Assembly: GCF_002154225.1 (NCBI RefSeq)
Contig: NZ_MTSE01000021.1
Span: forward strand, 1 to 50,778
Direction: 5' to 3'
Length of the DNA: 50,778 bases
DNA from: Hymenobacter crusticola
GTDB lineage: Bacteria; Bacteroidota; Bacteroidia; Cytophagales; Hymenobacteraceae
Part shown: positions 8,249 through 16,080 of the stretch, in pieces
Numbering within the stretch: position 1 is the first letter of the stretch
How the letters are laid out: each line of letters starts with the position of its first letter
Notes under the pieces: generated by a model
What the model was told of the DNA's origin: nothing
Databases searched by the model: none
Seen by the model: only the letters and a program-made list of their open reading frames with translations
Program-made: the position numbers and the translations under genes

Positions 8249-8689
8249 ATGAAAACCTCCGTTCTAAATCGCCTTCTTGTTGGTGTCATTTTGTTGCTCA
8301 CCGGCTTACAACTCTCTGCCGCTACCTTCTTCAACGGCACGCTCACGGGTACCTTGCTCGACGCCGATACTCGGGAGCCCATTCCTTACGCTAATGTGGT
8401 TTTGCTGCGTGCTACCGACAACGCCTATATTCGCTCGGTAAAAACCAACGCCGATGGCTCTTTCCGTCTCGAGAAAGTACCTTTTGGTAAGTACAAGTTC
8501 ACTACCACAGTGTTAGGCTATCAGCAAATGGAACCTACCATCACCTTCAACGGTCTCAAGACGCGCGTCACGTTGGGAAACATGGTCATGCAACCCGCTA
8601 ACGCCCAATTGGCTAAGCAAACAGTAGCCCATCCTGCCGTTTCGAGCACAGCACTCTGCCAGCAAGCCACCTTACTCGCTGCTAACTAA
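8249..8689 (+). CDS. Stand-alone CarboxypepD_reg-like domain protein
   Basis: 146 residues. Signal peptide to about residue 25 (LQLSAAT), then one carboxypeptidase regulatory-like beta-sandwich at about 28-120 (EPIPYANVVLLRATDN, NADGSFRLEKVPFGKY, TTVLGYQ). It matches the N-terminal domain of the barrel protein at 5377 along its whole length, including ANVVLL and VLGYQ, and continues to MQPANAQLAKQTV where the parent has VAPSAVQLKGVVV. It then stops: there is no plug or barrel. Either it is a truncated paralogue or a separate periplasmic or surface domain. Shared upstream blocks and an intact frame argue for co-regulation and retained function. Confidence 0.75.
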   Translation: MKTSVLNRLLVGVILLLTGLQLSAATFFNGTLTGTLLDADTREPIPYANVVLLRATDNAYIRSVKTNADGSFRLEKVPFGKYKFTTTVLGYQQMEPTITFNGLKTRVTLGNMVMQPANAQLAKQTVAHPAVSSTALCQQATLLAAN

Positions 8690-8746
8690 ATTTCAGCAGC
8701 AAGCACGAGCCGGTAGCTAGGTTACCGAACAGCCACAAGTGAATTG

Positions 8747-8776
8747 AGGAGCCGTCGCCTTCGGGTGGGGGCTCCT
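8747..8776 (+). terminator. Hairpin after the stub gene
   Basis: AGGAGCC (8747-8753) pairs with GGCTCCT (8770-8776), followed by a short T-containing stretch. It probably ends transcription of the gene that stops at 8689. Confidence 0.5.
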
Positions 8777-8823
8777 TGCTTGTTTCAATGGGTTACTCAG
8801 CGTCACAACGGGTATCAACAACT

Positions 8824-8851
8824 GGCTGCACCAGCGTGCCTAGGTGCAGCC
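8824..8851 (+). terminator. Perfect 9-bp hairpin just before a start codon
   Basis: GGCTGCACC (8824-8832) pairs with GGTGCAGCC (8843-8851) around a 10-base loop, followed by GTTTTCCC. It ends 8 bases before the ATG at 8860, so it could be a terminator of upstream transcription or an RNA structure affecting translation of the DUF2459 gene. Confidence 0.5.
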
Positions 8852-8859
8852 GTTTTCCC

Positions 8860-9540
8860 ATGAAATTTTTCTGGCTCTCTCGTAGTTTTCGGCTCCTGAT
8901 GGCAGCACTTACAGCGCTCCTACTTTTTCTCATGACTGGCACCTTGGTACCGGTGAACCAGCAGTTCCGTCAAACGCCCGGCGGGGTTTCTATCTTTGTC
9001 GTATCCAATGGCTTCCACTCAGATGTAGTTGTGCCTTTACGCGAACCCCGCACCCAACTGGATTGGCTGCAAAAGCTAGGTCAGCCAGCTTGGGCGAGTC
9101 AGTTTGCCGGGTACAAGTTTGTTGCGTTCGGTTGGGGAAGCGAAGGATTTTTTCTGGATTCGTATGGCGGGCATTTCCCACGGCTTGGCACTACGCTGCG
9201 GGCTGCCCTGCCGGGCCGCGCGCTTATGCACGTTGGTTTTTACCCCGCCGCGCCTGCTGGGCCTCGAGTAGTACCGCTACAGATTTCAATGGCTCAGTAC
9301 CAGAAACTAACGCAGCTGATTGAGCAATCTTTTCAGCCTGATTCGGTCGGCCATTTTGCATTACGCAACTCCGCTGGCTACACTGCACACGACTTCTTCT
9401 TTCGGGCAGGGGGGCGCTACCATCTCCTGCATACCTGCAACGACTGGACAAACCGAACCTTAGGTCGGGCCGGTATTCGCGCCGCGCTGAAAGCTCCCCT
9501 CGCGGCTTCTGTGCTTTATCAAGTACGAAAAGCTAGGTAA
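8860..9540 (+). CDS. DUF2459 (TIGR02117 family) membrane-anchored protein
   Basis: 226 residues from the ATG at 8860. An upstream in-frame TTG at 8776 lies inside a hairpin and encodes an unlikely N-terminus, so it was not used. One transmembrane segment at about residues 9-28 is followed by an extracytoplasmic domain with family hallmarks: VVSNGFHSDVVVPL, FGWGSEGFFLDS, ALMHVGF and LLHTCNDWTNRTLGRAGI. The conserved His, Cys and Asn residues suggest a papain-like or peptidase fold, but the family has no established biochemical function. Nothing nearby points to a role. Confidence 0.8.
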   Translation: MKFFWLSRSFRLLMAALTALLLFLMTGTLVPVNQQFRQTPGGVSIFVVSNGFHSDVVVPLREPRTQLDWLQKLGQPAWASQFAGYKFVAFGWGSEGFFLDSYGGHFPRLGTTLRAALPGRALMHVGFYPAAPAGPRVVPLQISMAQYQKLTQLIEQSFQPDSVGHFALRNSAGYTAHDFFFRAGGRYHLLHTCNDWTNRTLGRAGIRAALKAPLAASVLYQVRKAR

Positions 9541-9891
9541 TCCTCCTGTTATCGGCTAGGGCGCATGCTCCATTAGGGCTAAGTGGAAGGAACGCTATTT
9601 TAGAATTATTTCTAAGTTCCGCTAATACTTTAGCTTACCCTTGACGTGTGTGCTAATCCTCTAATTACTATACCTTCGCTATCATCATTTTAGCTCATAG
9701 AAGCGTCGGGTACTGTTTTCTGTTAATAAATCCTAAAAGCGCTAACCTGGTATTCTACTTTACCAAGTATAATTTATATTATACTGATTATGTGCGTTTT
9801 TCTCTTTTTTAGTGCCGTTTACCCCTTTATATTTGAATACTAGCAAAGCCGCGACGAAGGGCTCTACGCTCCGCCTAGTGGTCCTACTATT
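9541..9891. other. AT-rich gap with promoter for the STAS gene
   Basis: No gene seen. TTAGAATTATTTCTAA (9600-9615) is a symmetrical element inside GGAAC/GTTCC (9588-9592 and 9616-9620), perhaps an operator or weak terminator. TATATTTG at 9828-9835 is a good -7 element; its -33 region is T-rich rather than TTG. It would give a leader of about 50 bases to the ATG at 9892. Confidence 0.45.
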
Positions 9892-10254
9892 ATGCTCGAC
9901 ATCCAACGCGAGATACTGCCCGACAGCTATCTTCTCATTTTAGCCCCTGATTCGACTTCGCCTGATGAAATCAAGCTAAGTCGTGCTTTGCACCGGGCTA
10001 GTCGGAGCAATAAGAAGGCGGTGTGGGTGGATTGTAGCTTGTTAGAGGCCCTTTCTGCGGATGCCATTGACTTACTGTTAGCATACGCTTTCCATTTGCG
10101 GTGCCAAAATCGGCGCTTAGTACTTTGCCACGTACCCGAACAAGTGCGTCATCACTTTCTCAATCTGGACGCGGCTTCGCAGCCTTTACTCGTGGCTTCT
10201 CTGCTCGATGCTGTGCACGAGGACGATTACGTTTATCAATACGTAAGACCATAA
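9892..10254 (+). CDS. STAS-domain protein (anti-anti-sigma-factor-like)
   Basis: 120 residues, essentially one STAS domain. The strand VWVDCSLLEALSADAIDLLLAYAF corresponds to the STAS segment bearing the regulatory serine, with Ser55 in the expected loop, and VLCHVPEQVRHHFLNL matches the following strand and helix. Canonical DSSG is replaced by LSAD, so phosphorylation control may differ. No anti-sigma kinase or phosphatase gene is adjacent. It lies 66 bases before hisS and may be co-transcribed, although a separate hisS promoter is plausible. Cytoplasmic, no signal peptide. Confidence 0.65.
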   Translation: MLDIQREILPDSYLLILAPDSTSPDEIKLSRALHRASRSNKKAVWVDCSLLEALSADAIDLLLAYAFHLRCQNRRLVLCHVPEQVRHHFLNLDAASQPLLVASLLDAVHEDDYVYQYVRP

Positions 10255-10264
10255 GTATAACGTT

Positions 10265-10296
10265 GCTGGTGCCACCCGCTCGTTTGCGTACCTTCG
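10265..10296 (+). promoter_or_regulatory. Possible hisS promoter
   Basis: TACCTTCG at 10289-10296 resembles the TAnnTTTG -7 element, with TTG at 10263-10265 about 23 bases upstream, slightly long. The hisS ATG follows at 10321. Confidence 0.35.
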
Positions 10297-10320
10297 CGGC
10301 TCTGAACCGCATTGTATTCG

Positions 10321-11727
10321 ATGAGCATTCAAAAGCCTAGCATTCCCCAAGGTACCCGCGATTTTGGTCCCGCTGTCGTCGTTCGACGCAACTATATATT
10401 TGGCATCATCCGCCGCACATTCGAGAAATTTGGGTTCGCGCCGCTCGAAACTCCTACTCTCGAAAACTTATCGGTGCTGACTGGTAAGTACGGCGAGGAA
10501 GGCGACCAACTCCTGTTCAAGGTGTTGAATTCGGGCGACTTCCTCAATAAAAAGAACGCTGCCGTAACCACTGAGGACCTAGCTGCCGGCTCGAAATCAG
10601 TGTTGCCCAAGATTGCCGAAAAGGGTCTGCGCTACGACCTGACGGTGCCTTTTGCCCGTTACGTGGTAATGCACCGGAACGAAATTACGTTTCCCTTCAA
10701 ACGCTACCAGATTCAGCCCGTATGGCGCGCTGATCGCCCTCAGCGTGGCCGCTACCGCGAGTTCTACCAGTGCGACGCCGACGTAGTGGGCACCAACTCA
10801 CTGTTGTGCGAGGCAGAAATTGTGCTGATGATGAGCGAGGTACTCAACACTCTAGGCCTGACGGAGCACACCATTAAGATCAACCACCGCGGTGTGCTCG
10901 GAGCTATTTACCAAGCCCTAGGTGGTGAGGGTACGGAAGTAGATTTGTTCACGGCCATCGATAAGCTCGATAAGATTGGCCGCGAGGGCGTAGAAAAAGA
11001 GCTAGCCGAACGCGGATTTTCCGCCATGGCCATTGATACACTTTTTGCCCTGCTTGGCGTAGGTGGCGGCTTTGCCGAGAAGCTAGAGCGCTTACTCGCC
11101 GCCTTCGTAACAGCCGGCGTAACGCCCGACAACGAGGATGGCTACCGTGGCTTGCAAGACTTGCAACGCGTGTACGAGTTCCTGCAGGAATTTAGGTTTG
11201 ACAACTTCCAAAACCTGGATTTCGACGTAACCCTGGCCCGCGGCCTGAGCTACTACACGGGCTGCATCTTTGAGGTAAAGATCAACAACGTGAACATGGG
11301 CAGCGTATCAGGCGGGGGGCGCTACGATAACCTAACGGGTGCTTTCGGGCTACCAGGCGTGTCAGGCGTGGGATTCTCTTTCGGCGTCGACCGGCTTTAT
11401 GACTGCCTAGAGGAGCTAGCACTTTTTCCGCACAATGCGGCCGTGACAACGCAGTGCTTACTTGCCAACTTCGACGCGGAGTCAGAGCGGGCGGCCCTAC
11501 CCATCTTGCGTCAGTTGCGCCAGTCAGGCATCTCGGCCGAGCTGTACCCAGAAAGCAGTAAGCTGAAGAAGCAGTTTCAGTACGCCGACCAAAAGGGCAT
11601 CCCGTATCTGTTGCTGCTTGGCTCCGAAGAGCGCGCCGTCGGCAAGGGCAAGCTCCGCGATATGCGCACTGGCGAAGAGCAGTTGCTCGAACTTAGCCAA
11701 GTGGTGGCGACCCTTATTGGCGAGTAA
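10321..11727 (+). CDS. hisS: Histidine--tRNA ligase
   Basis: 468 residues from the ATG at 10321; an upstream in-frame TTG adds only three residues and is less likely. A class II synthetase that charges tRNA-His in the cytoplasm. Visible segments are IPQGTRDFGP at the N-terminus, YDLTVPFARYV, the motif 2 region QPVWRADRPQRGRYREFYQCD, the histidine-binding ARGLSYYTGCIFEV, the motif 3 region GGGRYDNLTGAFG with GVGFSFGVDRL, and a C-terminal anticodon-binding domain (CLLANFDAESE to the end). All expected parts are present. The lyase-fold gene follows after 35 bases. Confidence 0.97.
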   Translation: MSIQKPSIPQGTRDFGPAVVVRRNYIFGIIRRTFEKFGFAPLETPTLENLSVLTGKYGEEGDQLLFKVLNSGDFLNKKNAAVTTEDLAAGSKSVLPKIAEKGLRYDLTVPFARYVVMHRNEITFPFKRYQIQPVWRADRPQRGRYREFYQCDADVVGTNSLLCEAEIVLMMSEVLNTLGLTEHTIKINHRGVLGAIYQALGGEGTEVDLFTAIDKLDKIGREGVEKELAERGFSAMAIDTLFALLGVGGGFAEKLERLLAAFVTAGVTPDNEDGYRGLQDLQRVYEFLQEFRFDNFQNLDFDVTLARGLSYYTGCIFEVKINNVNMGSVSGGGRYDNLTGAFGLPGVSGVGFSFGVDRLYDCLEELALFPHNAAVTTQCLLANFDAESERAALPILRQLRQSGISAELYPESSKLKKQFQYADQKGIPYLLLLGSEERAVGKGKLRDMRTGEEQLLELSQVVATLIGE

Positions 11728-11762
11728 GCGCCGACGCTACTTCCTTTTACTATGCTGAGCTC

Positions 11763-13160
11763 ATGACTGATTTTGCCCTCGACCCAACAACTCACCTTGA
11801 CCTTACCACGCTTGATGCGCTGCTAACGGATCAACGGCGCGTAGTACTCAGCCCCGCAGCGCAGCAGCAGCTGGCAGCGGGGGCAGCCCATGCTCGTACC
11901 CAGGTGACTGGCGCTAGTCAAGCTTCTGCTAATCAGCTGCTAGGCTATGCGTGCGGCATGGGGGACGAAGTACCGACTGAGTTGGTCCGCCTCATGCTGC
12001 TGCTCAAGGCGCAAAGCTTGAGTTACGGTCGTAGCGGCGCACAAGTGGCTACGGTGCAGCGCCTGCTAGACTTTTACAACCGCGAAATACTACCGGTCGT
12101 GTACCAGCAGGGCTCGCTCGGCGCTGGCGACCAGGTTCCCTTGGCGCACTTGAGCTTACCACTGCTTGGCTTGGGAGAAGCTAATTTTCAGGGCTACCGG
12201 CTACAGACGGCCGATGTCATGCACTTATTTAGCTGGACCCCAGTGGAGCTAGCCCCCGGCGAGGACCTAGCTTTACTAACGGGTACACAATTTATGCTCG
12301 CGTATGGGGTTCATACGGTGTTGCGCGCCCAACGCTTGGCCCAAGCAGCAGATGTAATAGGTGCCTTGTCCTATCATGTGGTTGGGGGCGACTTGGAGCC
12401 GTTCGATGCACGGGTGCACAGCTTACGACCGCACGCGGGGCAGACGTTGGTCGCGGAGCGCTTTCGCAGCCTGTTGGCTACCGATAAACCAGCCCAACAA
12501 CCTAGCTTCACCGAGCCGCTGCCCTACTCCTTCCGCTGCTTGCCGCAGGTGCACGGAGCCTCCCGCGACGCGCTGCGCTACGTAGCCCAAGTATTGGAAA
12601 CGGAGTGTAACTCCGTCACCAACGACCTAGCTACTTTCCCGGCCGAGGAAGCTAGCTTCTCGAGTGGCAACTTCCACGGCCAGCCGCTGGCATTAGCCCT
12701 CGATTTTATGGCGGTGGCGGTGGCTGAGCTAGGCAGCATTTCCGAGCGCCGTAGTGCGCAGTTGCTACGTAGGCCGCTTGACGCGTCTGGCGGGGCCACA
12801 TCACCGGCTCTACTGGTGCCGCAGCACACTGCTGCCAGTCTTGTGAGTCACAATAAACAACTTTGTTCGCCGGCCTCCCTAGATAACACCGGTACAGGTA
12901 ACGTGGCAGACCACGTGAGCATGGGGGCCAATGCGGCTACCAAAGCACGGCGCGTGCTCGAGAATGCCGAGCAAGTGCTAGCCATTGAGCTGTACACGGC
13001 AGCCCGGGTGCTTTCCTTGCAAAGCGCGGCGCCCCTACCTCCAATGCTGCAGCAGCTTGTTACGGCGCTAGCGGAAAAAGTCGACCTAGCGTCATCGGCT
13101 GCGCCTTCTCTGGCGCTGCAAGCCACGGCTACGTTTGTGCGCGCCTATGCGTGGCAGTAG
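11763..13160 (+). CDS. Histidine/phenylalanine ammonia-lyase-fold protein lacking catalytic residues
   Basis: 465 residues against about 510 for HutH. The fold is clear: LVRLMLLLKAQSLSYGRSG, PYSFRCLPQVHGASRDAL, SSGNFHGQPLALALDF, AELGSISERR and ADHVSMGANAATKA. However, the MIO-forming Ala-Ser-Gly is missing its Ser: GSLGAGDQVPLAH (117-129) replaces GSxGASGDLAPLAH. The segment with the catalytic Tyr (YGINTGFG) is deleted around residues 48-60. The catalytic Asn of LLNGTQ is Thr173, and the Glu of QEDHVSM is Ala382. Another short deletion removes the SGFMIAQ loop. The frame is intact, so this is probably a pseudoenzyme. It sits 35 bases behind hisS. A role in binding histidine or regulating its use is speculation. 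Confidence 0.85.
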   Translation: MTDFALDPTTHLDLTTLDALLTDQRRVVLSPAAQQQLAAGAAHARTQVTGASQASANQLLGYACGMGDEVPTELVRLMLLLKAQSLSYGRSGAQVATVQRLLDFYNREILPVVYQQGSLGAGDQVPLAHLSLPLLGLGEANFQGYRLQTADVMHLFSWTPVELAPGEDLALLTGTQFMLAYGVHTVLRAQRLAQAADVIGALSYHVVGGDLEPFDARVHSLRPHAGQTLVAERFRSLLATDKPAQQPSFTEPLPYSFRCLPQVHGASRDALRYVAQVLETECNSVTNDLATFPAEEASFSSGNFHGQPLALALDFMAVAVAELGSISERRSAQLLRRPLDASGGATSPALLVPQHTAASLVSHNKQLCSPASLDNTGTGNVADHVSMGANAATKARRVLENAEQVLAIELYTAARVLSLQSAAPLPPMLQQLVTALAEKVDLASSAAPSLALQATATFVRAYAWQ

Positions 13161-13235
13161 CGCCACCTACCAGGTTGCAGCACGGTCAGCCTACCTACTG
13201 GCAATTGTTCGTTGACTTTACACGTTGTACCCTTC

Positions 13236-15188
13236 GTGAACTACCGTTTTCTGCTCCTGTTCTGGCTTGTTGGGCTAGGTTTTACTACCAACCTATTTGC
13301 GCAAACACCCGTCGATTCGTGCACCCGCACCACCTCTGCGAACCAGCCGCCAGCGGCTTTTGAAGCCTATGACGTCGCAACTGGGCGGCGGCTCGATGCT
13401 TTCTGCCAGGGCCAATTCGTGCGGTTTGCCCCAAATCCGACCCGCAACTTACCCGCCACGGTCGTTGTGCTGTATGATACCACCCGGTGCAGTAATCCAG
13501 CCGGCAGCGTATTCACTATTACAAGCCGTCCGGGACGCGTAAGCGTGTACGAGAATGCTCAGAACTCCGATCCTACGGCACCTAGCGGTACATTGTATGT
13601 CCGGCGTTACGCGGTGTATGGCACGCCAAAACCTGTCGTTACGGCTCGTCCCTGCTCGGCAGGAATTGTGGAGGTGACTATTGCTGCTCCCAATAGTCCT
13701 GGCCCGAAGTACAACCACTACGCCATTCGCATTGGCAACGGCCCGCTTGTTTCCAACGTGCAGCCGGGCACAGCCTCCTATCCGATTCCAACGGGCGGAC
13801 CTACAACGGTGACGGTAACGGGCAGCTACGATGCCGTGCAATGCACCGGCTCAGAAACAGTTACGTTTACGCCACTGCCCGCTCCGCAAACACCCGCCAT
13901 TCAGCGCATAGCAGCACGTAGTGGCAGCCTTGACTTTCAATTTGCAGCACTACAGCCAGAATTTCGCTACGAGCTACAAATAGCGAGTGGCAGCGCCTAC
14001 ACTACCCTAGCCACGCTCCCGACCAGTTCCGGCCCGACCTTTACTTTACCAAGCGCTCCGTTATCGGGCCGCTACCGCCTGCGGCTAATCAGTCCGTGCC
14101 AGATCAGCACGCTCGATTATCCTTCGGCACCGGTAGCTACTACCACGCTGCGCGCTGTTTCTGTCAGCGGCCGTAATGTGCTACAATGGAGCTTCCTCGA
14201 CTCGGCCAGCGTAAGTAGCTACGAAATCACGCGCGACGGCGCGCGGCTGGCCGTAGTGAGCGGCCCAAGCCGGTACATAGACACGCTAGTGAGTTGCGGT
14301 ACGACGTACCAATACCGTGTCACGGCCACGCGGGGTGCCGTCACTTCCGCGTCCGACCTAGCCTCGGTGCAAACCATTTCCACCCTCGCGCCTCCGACGC
14401 CGCGTTTAGTAGCTAGCTTCAATCTACGCAATCAAGTAGAACTGACTGCTACTACGCCGCGCACCCCAACCAGTGGCCAACTCACCTTCACGCGTGATGG
14501 CCAAAACATAGCTACCACCGCCGTTCGTACCTTGCGCGACTCCACGCTGGCGCCCGGCGCCGGAGCGTGCTACACGGTGCGTCTACTGGATGTGTGCGGC
14601 AACCGCTCGGCTGATAGCCCCCCGGCCTGCCCGCCCCTTCTGACGGCCCAGGCCGCCGATCCGCTTGGCAGTTCGGCCTCACTGACGTGGTCGGCACTGC
14701 GTGGCCCCGATCCCGCCGCGCCAGTTAATTACCGCCTCCTCACCCTCGCTGCCGATGGTACGGTGCTAGCGAGTCGGGCCGTGAGTGGTAGCACGGAACT
14801 AGACCAGCAGCCGGCCAGTAATCGGCAGGTACTTCGCTACCGCCTCGAGGCCAGCGGAGGTGGCTTACCAGCGGGCACCGTGAGTTACTCTAATATTGCG
14901 ACGGTAGCCCGCCGCATCAGCATAGTTCTTCCGACGGCCTTCAGCCCCAACGGTGACGGCCTAAACGACGTGCTAGAAGTGAAAGGGCGCTACCTAGACA
15001 AATTCAAGTTCGTAGTAGTCGACCGCAACGGTCAGGAAGTGTTTCGCGGCACCGACCGCACCCAAACCTGGGACGGGCGGGTGCGTAACAACCCGCCCGT
15101 GCCCGGAGCCTACGCCTGGCGTTTCGAAGCTACCGATGAAACCGGCCAAGTCATAGTCCAGAACGGCACCATTACCATCGTACGCTAA
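13236..15188 (+). CDS. Secreted protein with gliding-motility-type (T9SS type B) C-terminal domain
   Basis: 650 residues from the GTG at 13236, which gives a clean signal peptide (NYRFLLLFWLVGLGFTTNLFAQ region); a TTG at 13212 would add eight poorly fitting residues. The middle is built of beta-rich, fibronectin-like repeats (for example near residues 300-390, SYEITRDGARLAVV and YQYRVTATRG). The last 85 residues (PTAFSPNGDGLNDVLEV, FVVVDRNGQEVFRG, WDGRVRNNPPVPGAYAWRF) form the CHU_C type B sorting domain, so the protein is a T9SS cargo, secreted or surface-attached. Function is probably adhesive or structural. Confidence 0.85.
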   Translation: MNYRFLLLFWLVGLGFTTNLFAQTPVDSCTRTTSANQPPAAFEAYDVATGRRLDAFCQGQFVRFAPNPTRNLPATVVVLYDTTRCSNPAGSVFTITSRPGRVSVYENAQNSDPTAPSGTLYVRRYAVYGTPKPVVTARPCSAGIVEVTIAAPNSPGPKYNHYAIRIGNGPLVSNVQPGTASYPIPTGGPTTVTVTGSYDAVQCTGSETVTFTPLPAPQTPAIQRIAARSGSLDFQFAALQPEFRYELQIASGSAYTTLATLPTSSGPTFTLPSAPLSGRYRLRLISPCQISTLDYPSAPVATTTLRAVSVSGRNVLQWSFLDSASVSSYEITRDGARLAVVSGPSRYIDTLVSCGTTYQYRVTATRGAVTSASDLASVQTISTLAPPTPRLVASFNLRNQVELTATTPRTPTSGQLTFTRDGQNIATTAVRTLRDSTLAPGAGACYTVRLLDVCGNRSADSPPACPPLLTAQAADPLGSSASLTWSALRGPDPAAPVNYRLLTLAADGTVLASRAVSGSTELDQQPASNRQVLRYRLEASGGGLPAGTVSYSNIATVARRISIVLPTAFSPNGDGLNDVLEVKGRYLDKFKFVVVDRNGQEVFRGTDRTQTWDGRVRNNPPVPGAYAWRFEATDETGQVIVQNGTITIVR

Positions 15189-15282
15189 GCTTCACGCCAC
15201 ACGGTAAGAGAGAGTTAGCAGCATGGTAGCGAGAGAAGTCTGTTGCCGGTATATAGCTAGTGCGAACAGGTTCATTTGGGCA

Positions 15283-15328
15283 GGAGCCTTACTGATTCGT
15301 TTACTGCTGAGCACCTAGGTGCGGCTCC
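15283..15328. terminator. Hairpin between T9SS cargo gene and ECF sigma gene
   Basis: GGAGCC (15283-15288) pairs with GGCTCC (15323-15328), and between them lies the perfect palindrome GCACCTAGGTGC (15311-15322). There is no T-tract, so it may be a processing site or operator instead. Confidence 0.35.
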
Positions 15329-15414
15329 GGCGCTTATCCTAGATATACCACTGCGCAATGCCTGCATCCCTTTTGGGAAATTGGTATCTTTCGTAAAAAT
15401 CCTGTGGTAATCTT

Positions 15415-16002
15415 TTGAAAATTGTGCGCGAATTTTCGGAGTCAGACTGTCTGCGTCTTATCAAACAAGACGATAGTCAGGCATTTGACGCGCTATTCCG
15501 GCAGTACAGTTCACACGTTTATCGCTTCGCGTATGGCTACTTAAAATCGCAATCGGAAGCAGAAGACGTTGTGCAGCAGTGCTTTCTAAAGATCTGGGAA
15601 AAGCGCCAACAATTGCGCGAGGATGTGCCGCTCAAAAGCTACCTATTCACCACAGCGCACCACACTATTCTGAACCAGCTGCGGCACAGCCACTACCAAC
15701 GCATCTATCAAGAGCATTTGCTACGCGTCGGCAACAAAGTAACAGGCAATGAGGTGGAGTTCTCGGAACTAGAGAATTTGTACCTAGCTGCCCTTACCCA
15801 ACTTCCCCCCAAGCGGCGCCAAATCTTCGAGCTTAGCCGCCAACAAGGACTTTCATACCCCGAGATTGCCCAGGAGCTAAATATCTCAGTGAAGACGGTG
15901 GAAGCTCAGATGACGCAGGCACTCAAGTTCTTGCGCGATTATTTTCAGCAGCACGGCACGGCCTTAATAGTACTGCCGTTACTATTCTTCCTAAAAAAGT
16001 AA
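15415..16002 (+). CDS. ECF RNA polymerase sigma factor
   Basis: 195 residues. Region 2 is at about 10-80 (DSQAFDALFRQYSSHVYRFAYGYLKSQSEAEDVVQQCFLKIWE) and region 4 at about 120-175 (LPPKRRQIFELSRQQGLSYPEIAQELNISVKTVEAQMTQALKFLR). It belongs to the Bacteroidota-expanded sigma-70 group that works with FecR anti-sigma factors and STN-containing TonB receptors. No ATG is available; start is TTG at 15415 or GTG at 15424. The sequence TATCTTTC at 15385-15392 may be its -7 element. The FecR and SusC genes follow directly, forming a standard trans-envelope signalling set for PUL 1. It ends in a hydrophobic tail (TALIVLPLLFFLKK), which is unusual and may hold it at the membrane. Confidence 0.9.
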   Translation: MKIVREFSESDCLRLIKQDDSQAFDALFRQYSSHVYRFAYGYLKSQSEAEDVVQQCFLKIWEKRQQLREDVPLKSYLFTTAHHTILNQLRHSHYQRIYQEHLLRVGNKVTGNEVEFSELENLYLAALTQLPPKRRQIFELSRQQGLSYPEIAQELNISVKTVEAQMTQALKFLRDYFQQHGTALIVLPLLFFLKK

Positions 16003-16080
16003 AAAAAGTTGCGAGTCGAGTAAGGGTGTTGCCAGGGTTGCGTGTACTACCACAACCAAGCACCTCTCACCCCGACTTTC

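Noticed and set aside
8776..8859. Upstream TTG extension of the DUF2459 gene
   Set aside because: It starts inside a hairpin and adds residues without family character; the ATG at 8860 gives a normal membrane anchor.
13205..13238. Promoter TTG-N20-TACCCTTCG before the T9SS cargo gene
   Set aside because: Its expected start site would fall after the best start codon (GTG 13236), so it is probably chance; transcription may come from upstream.
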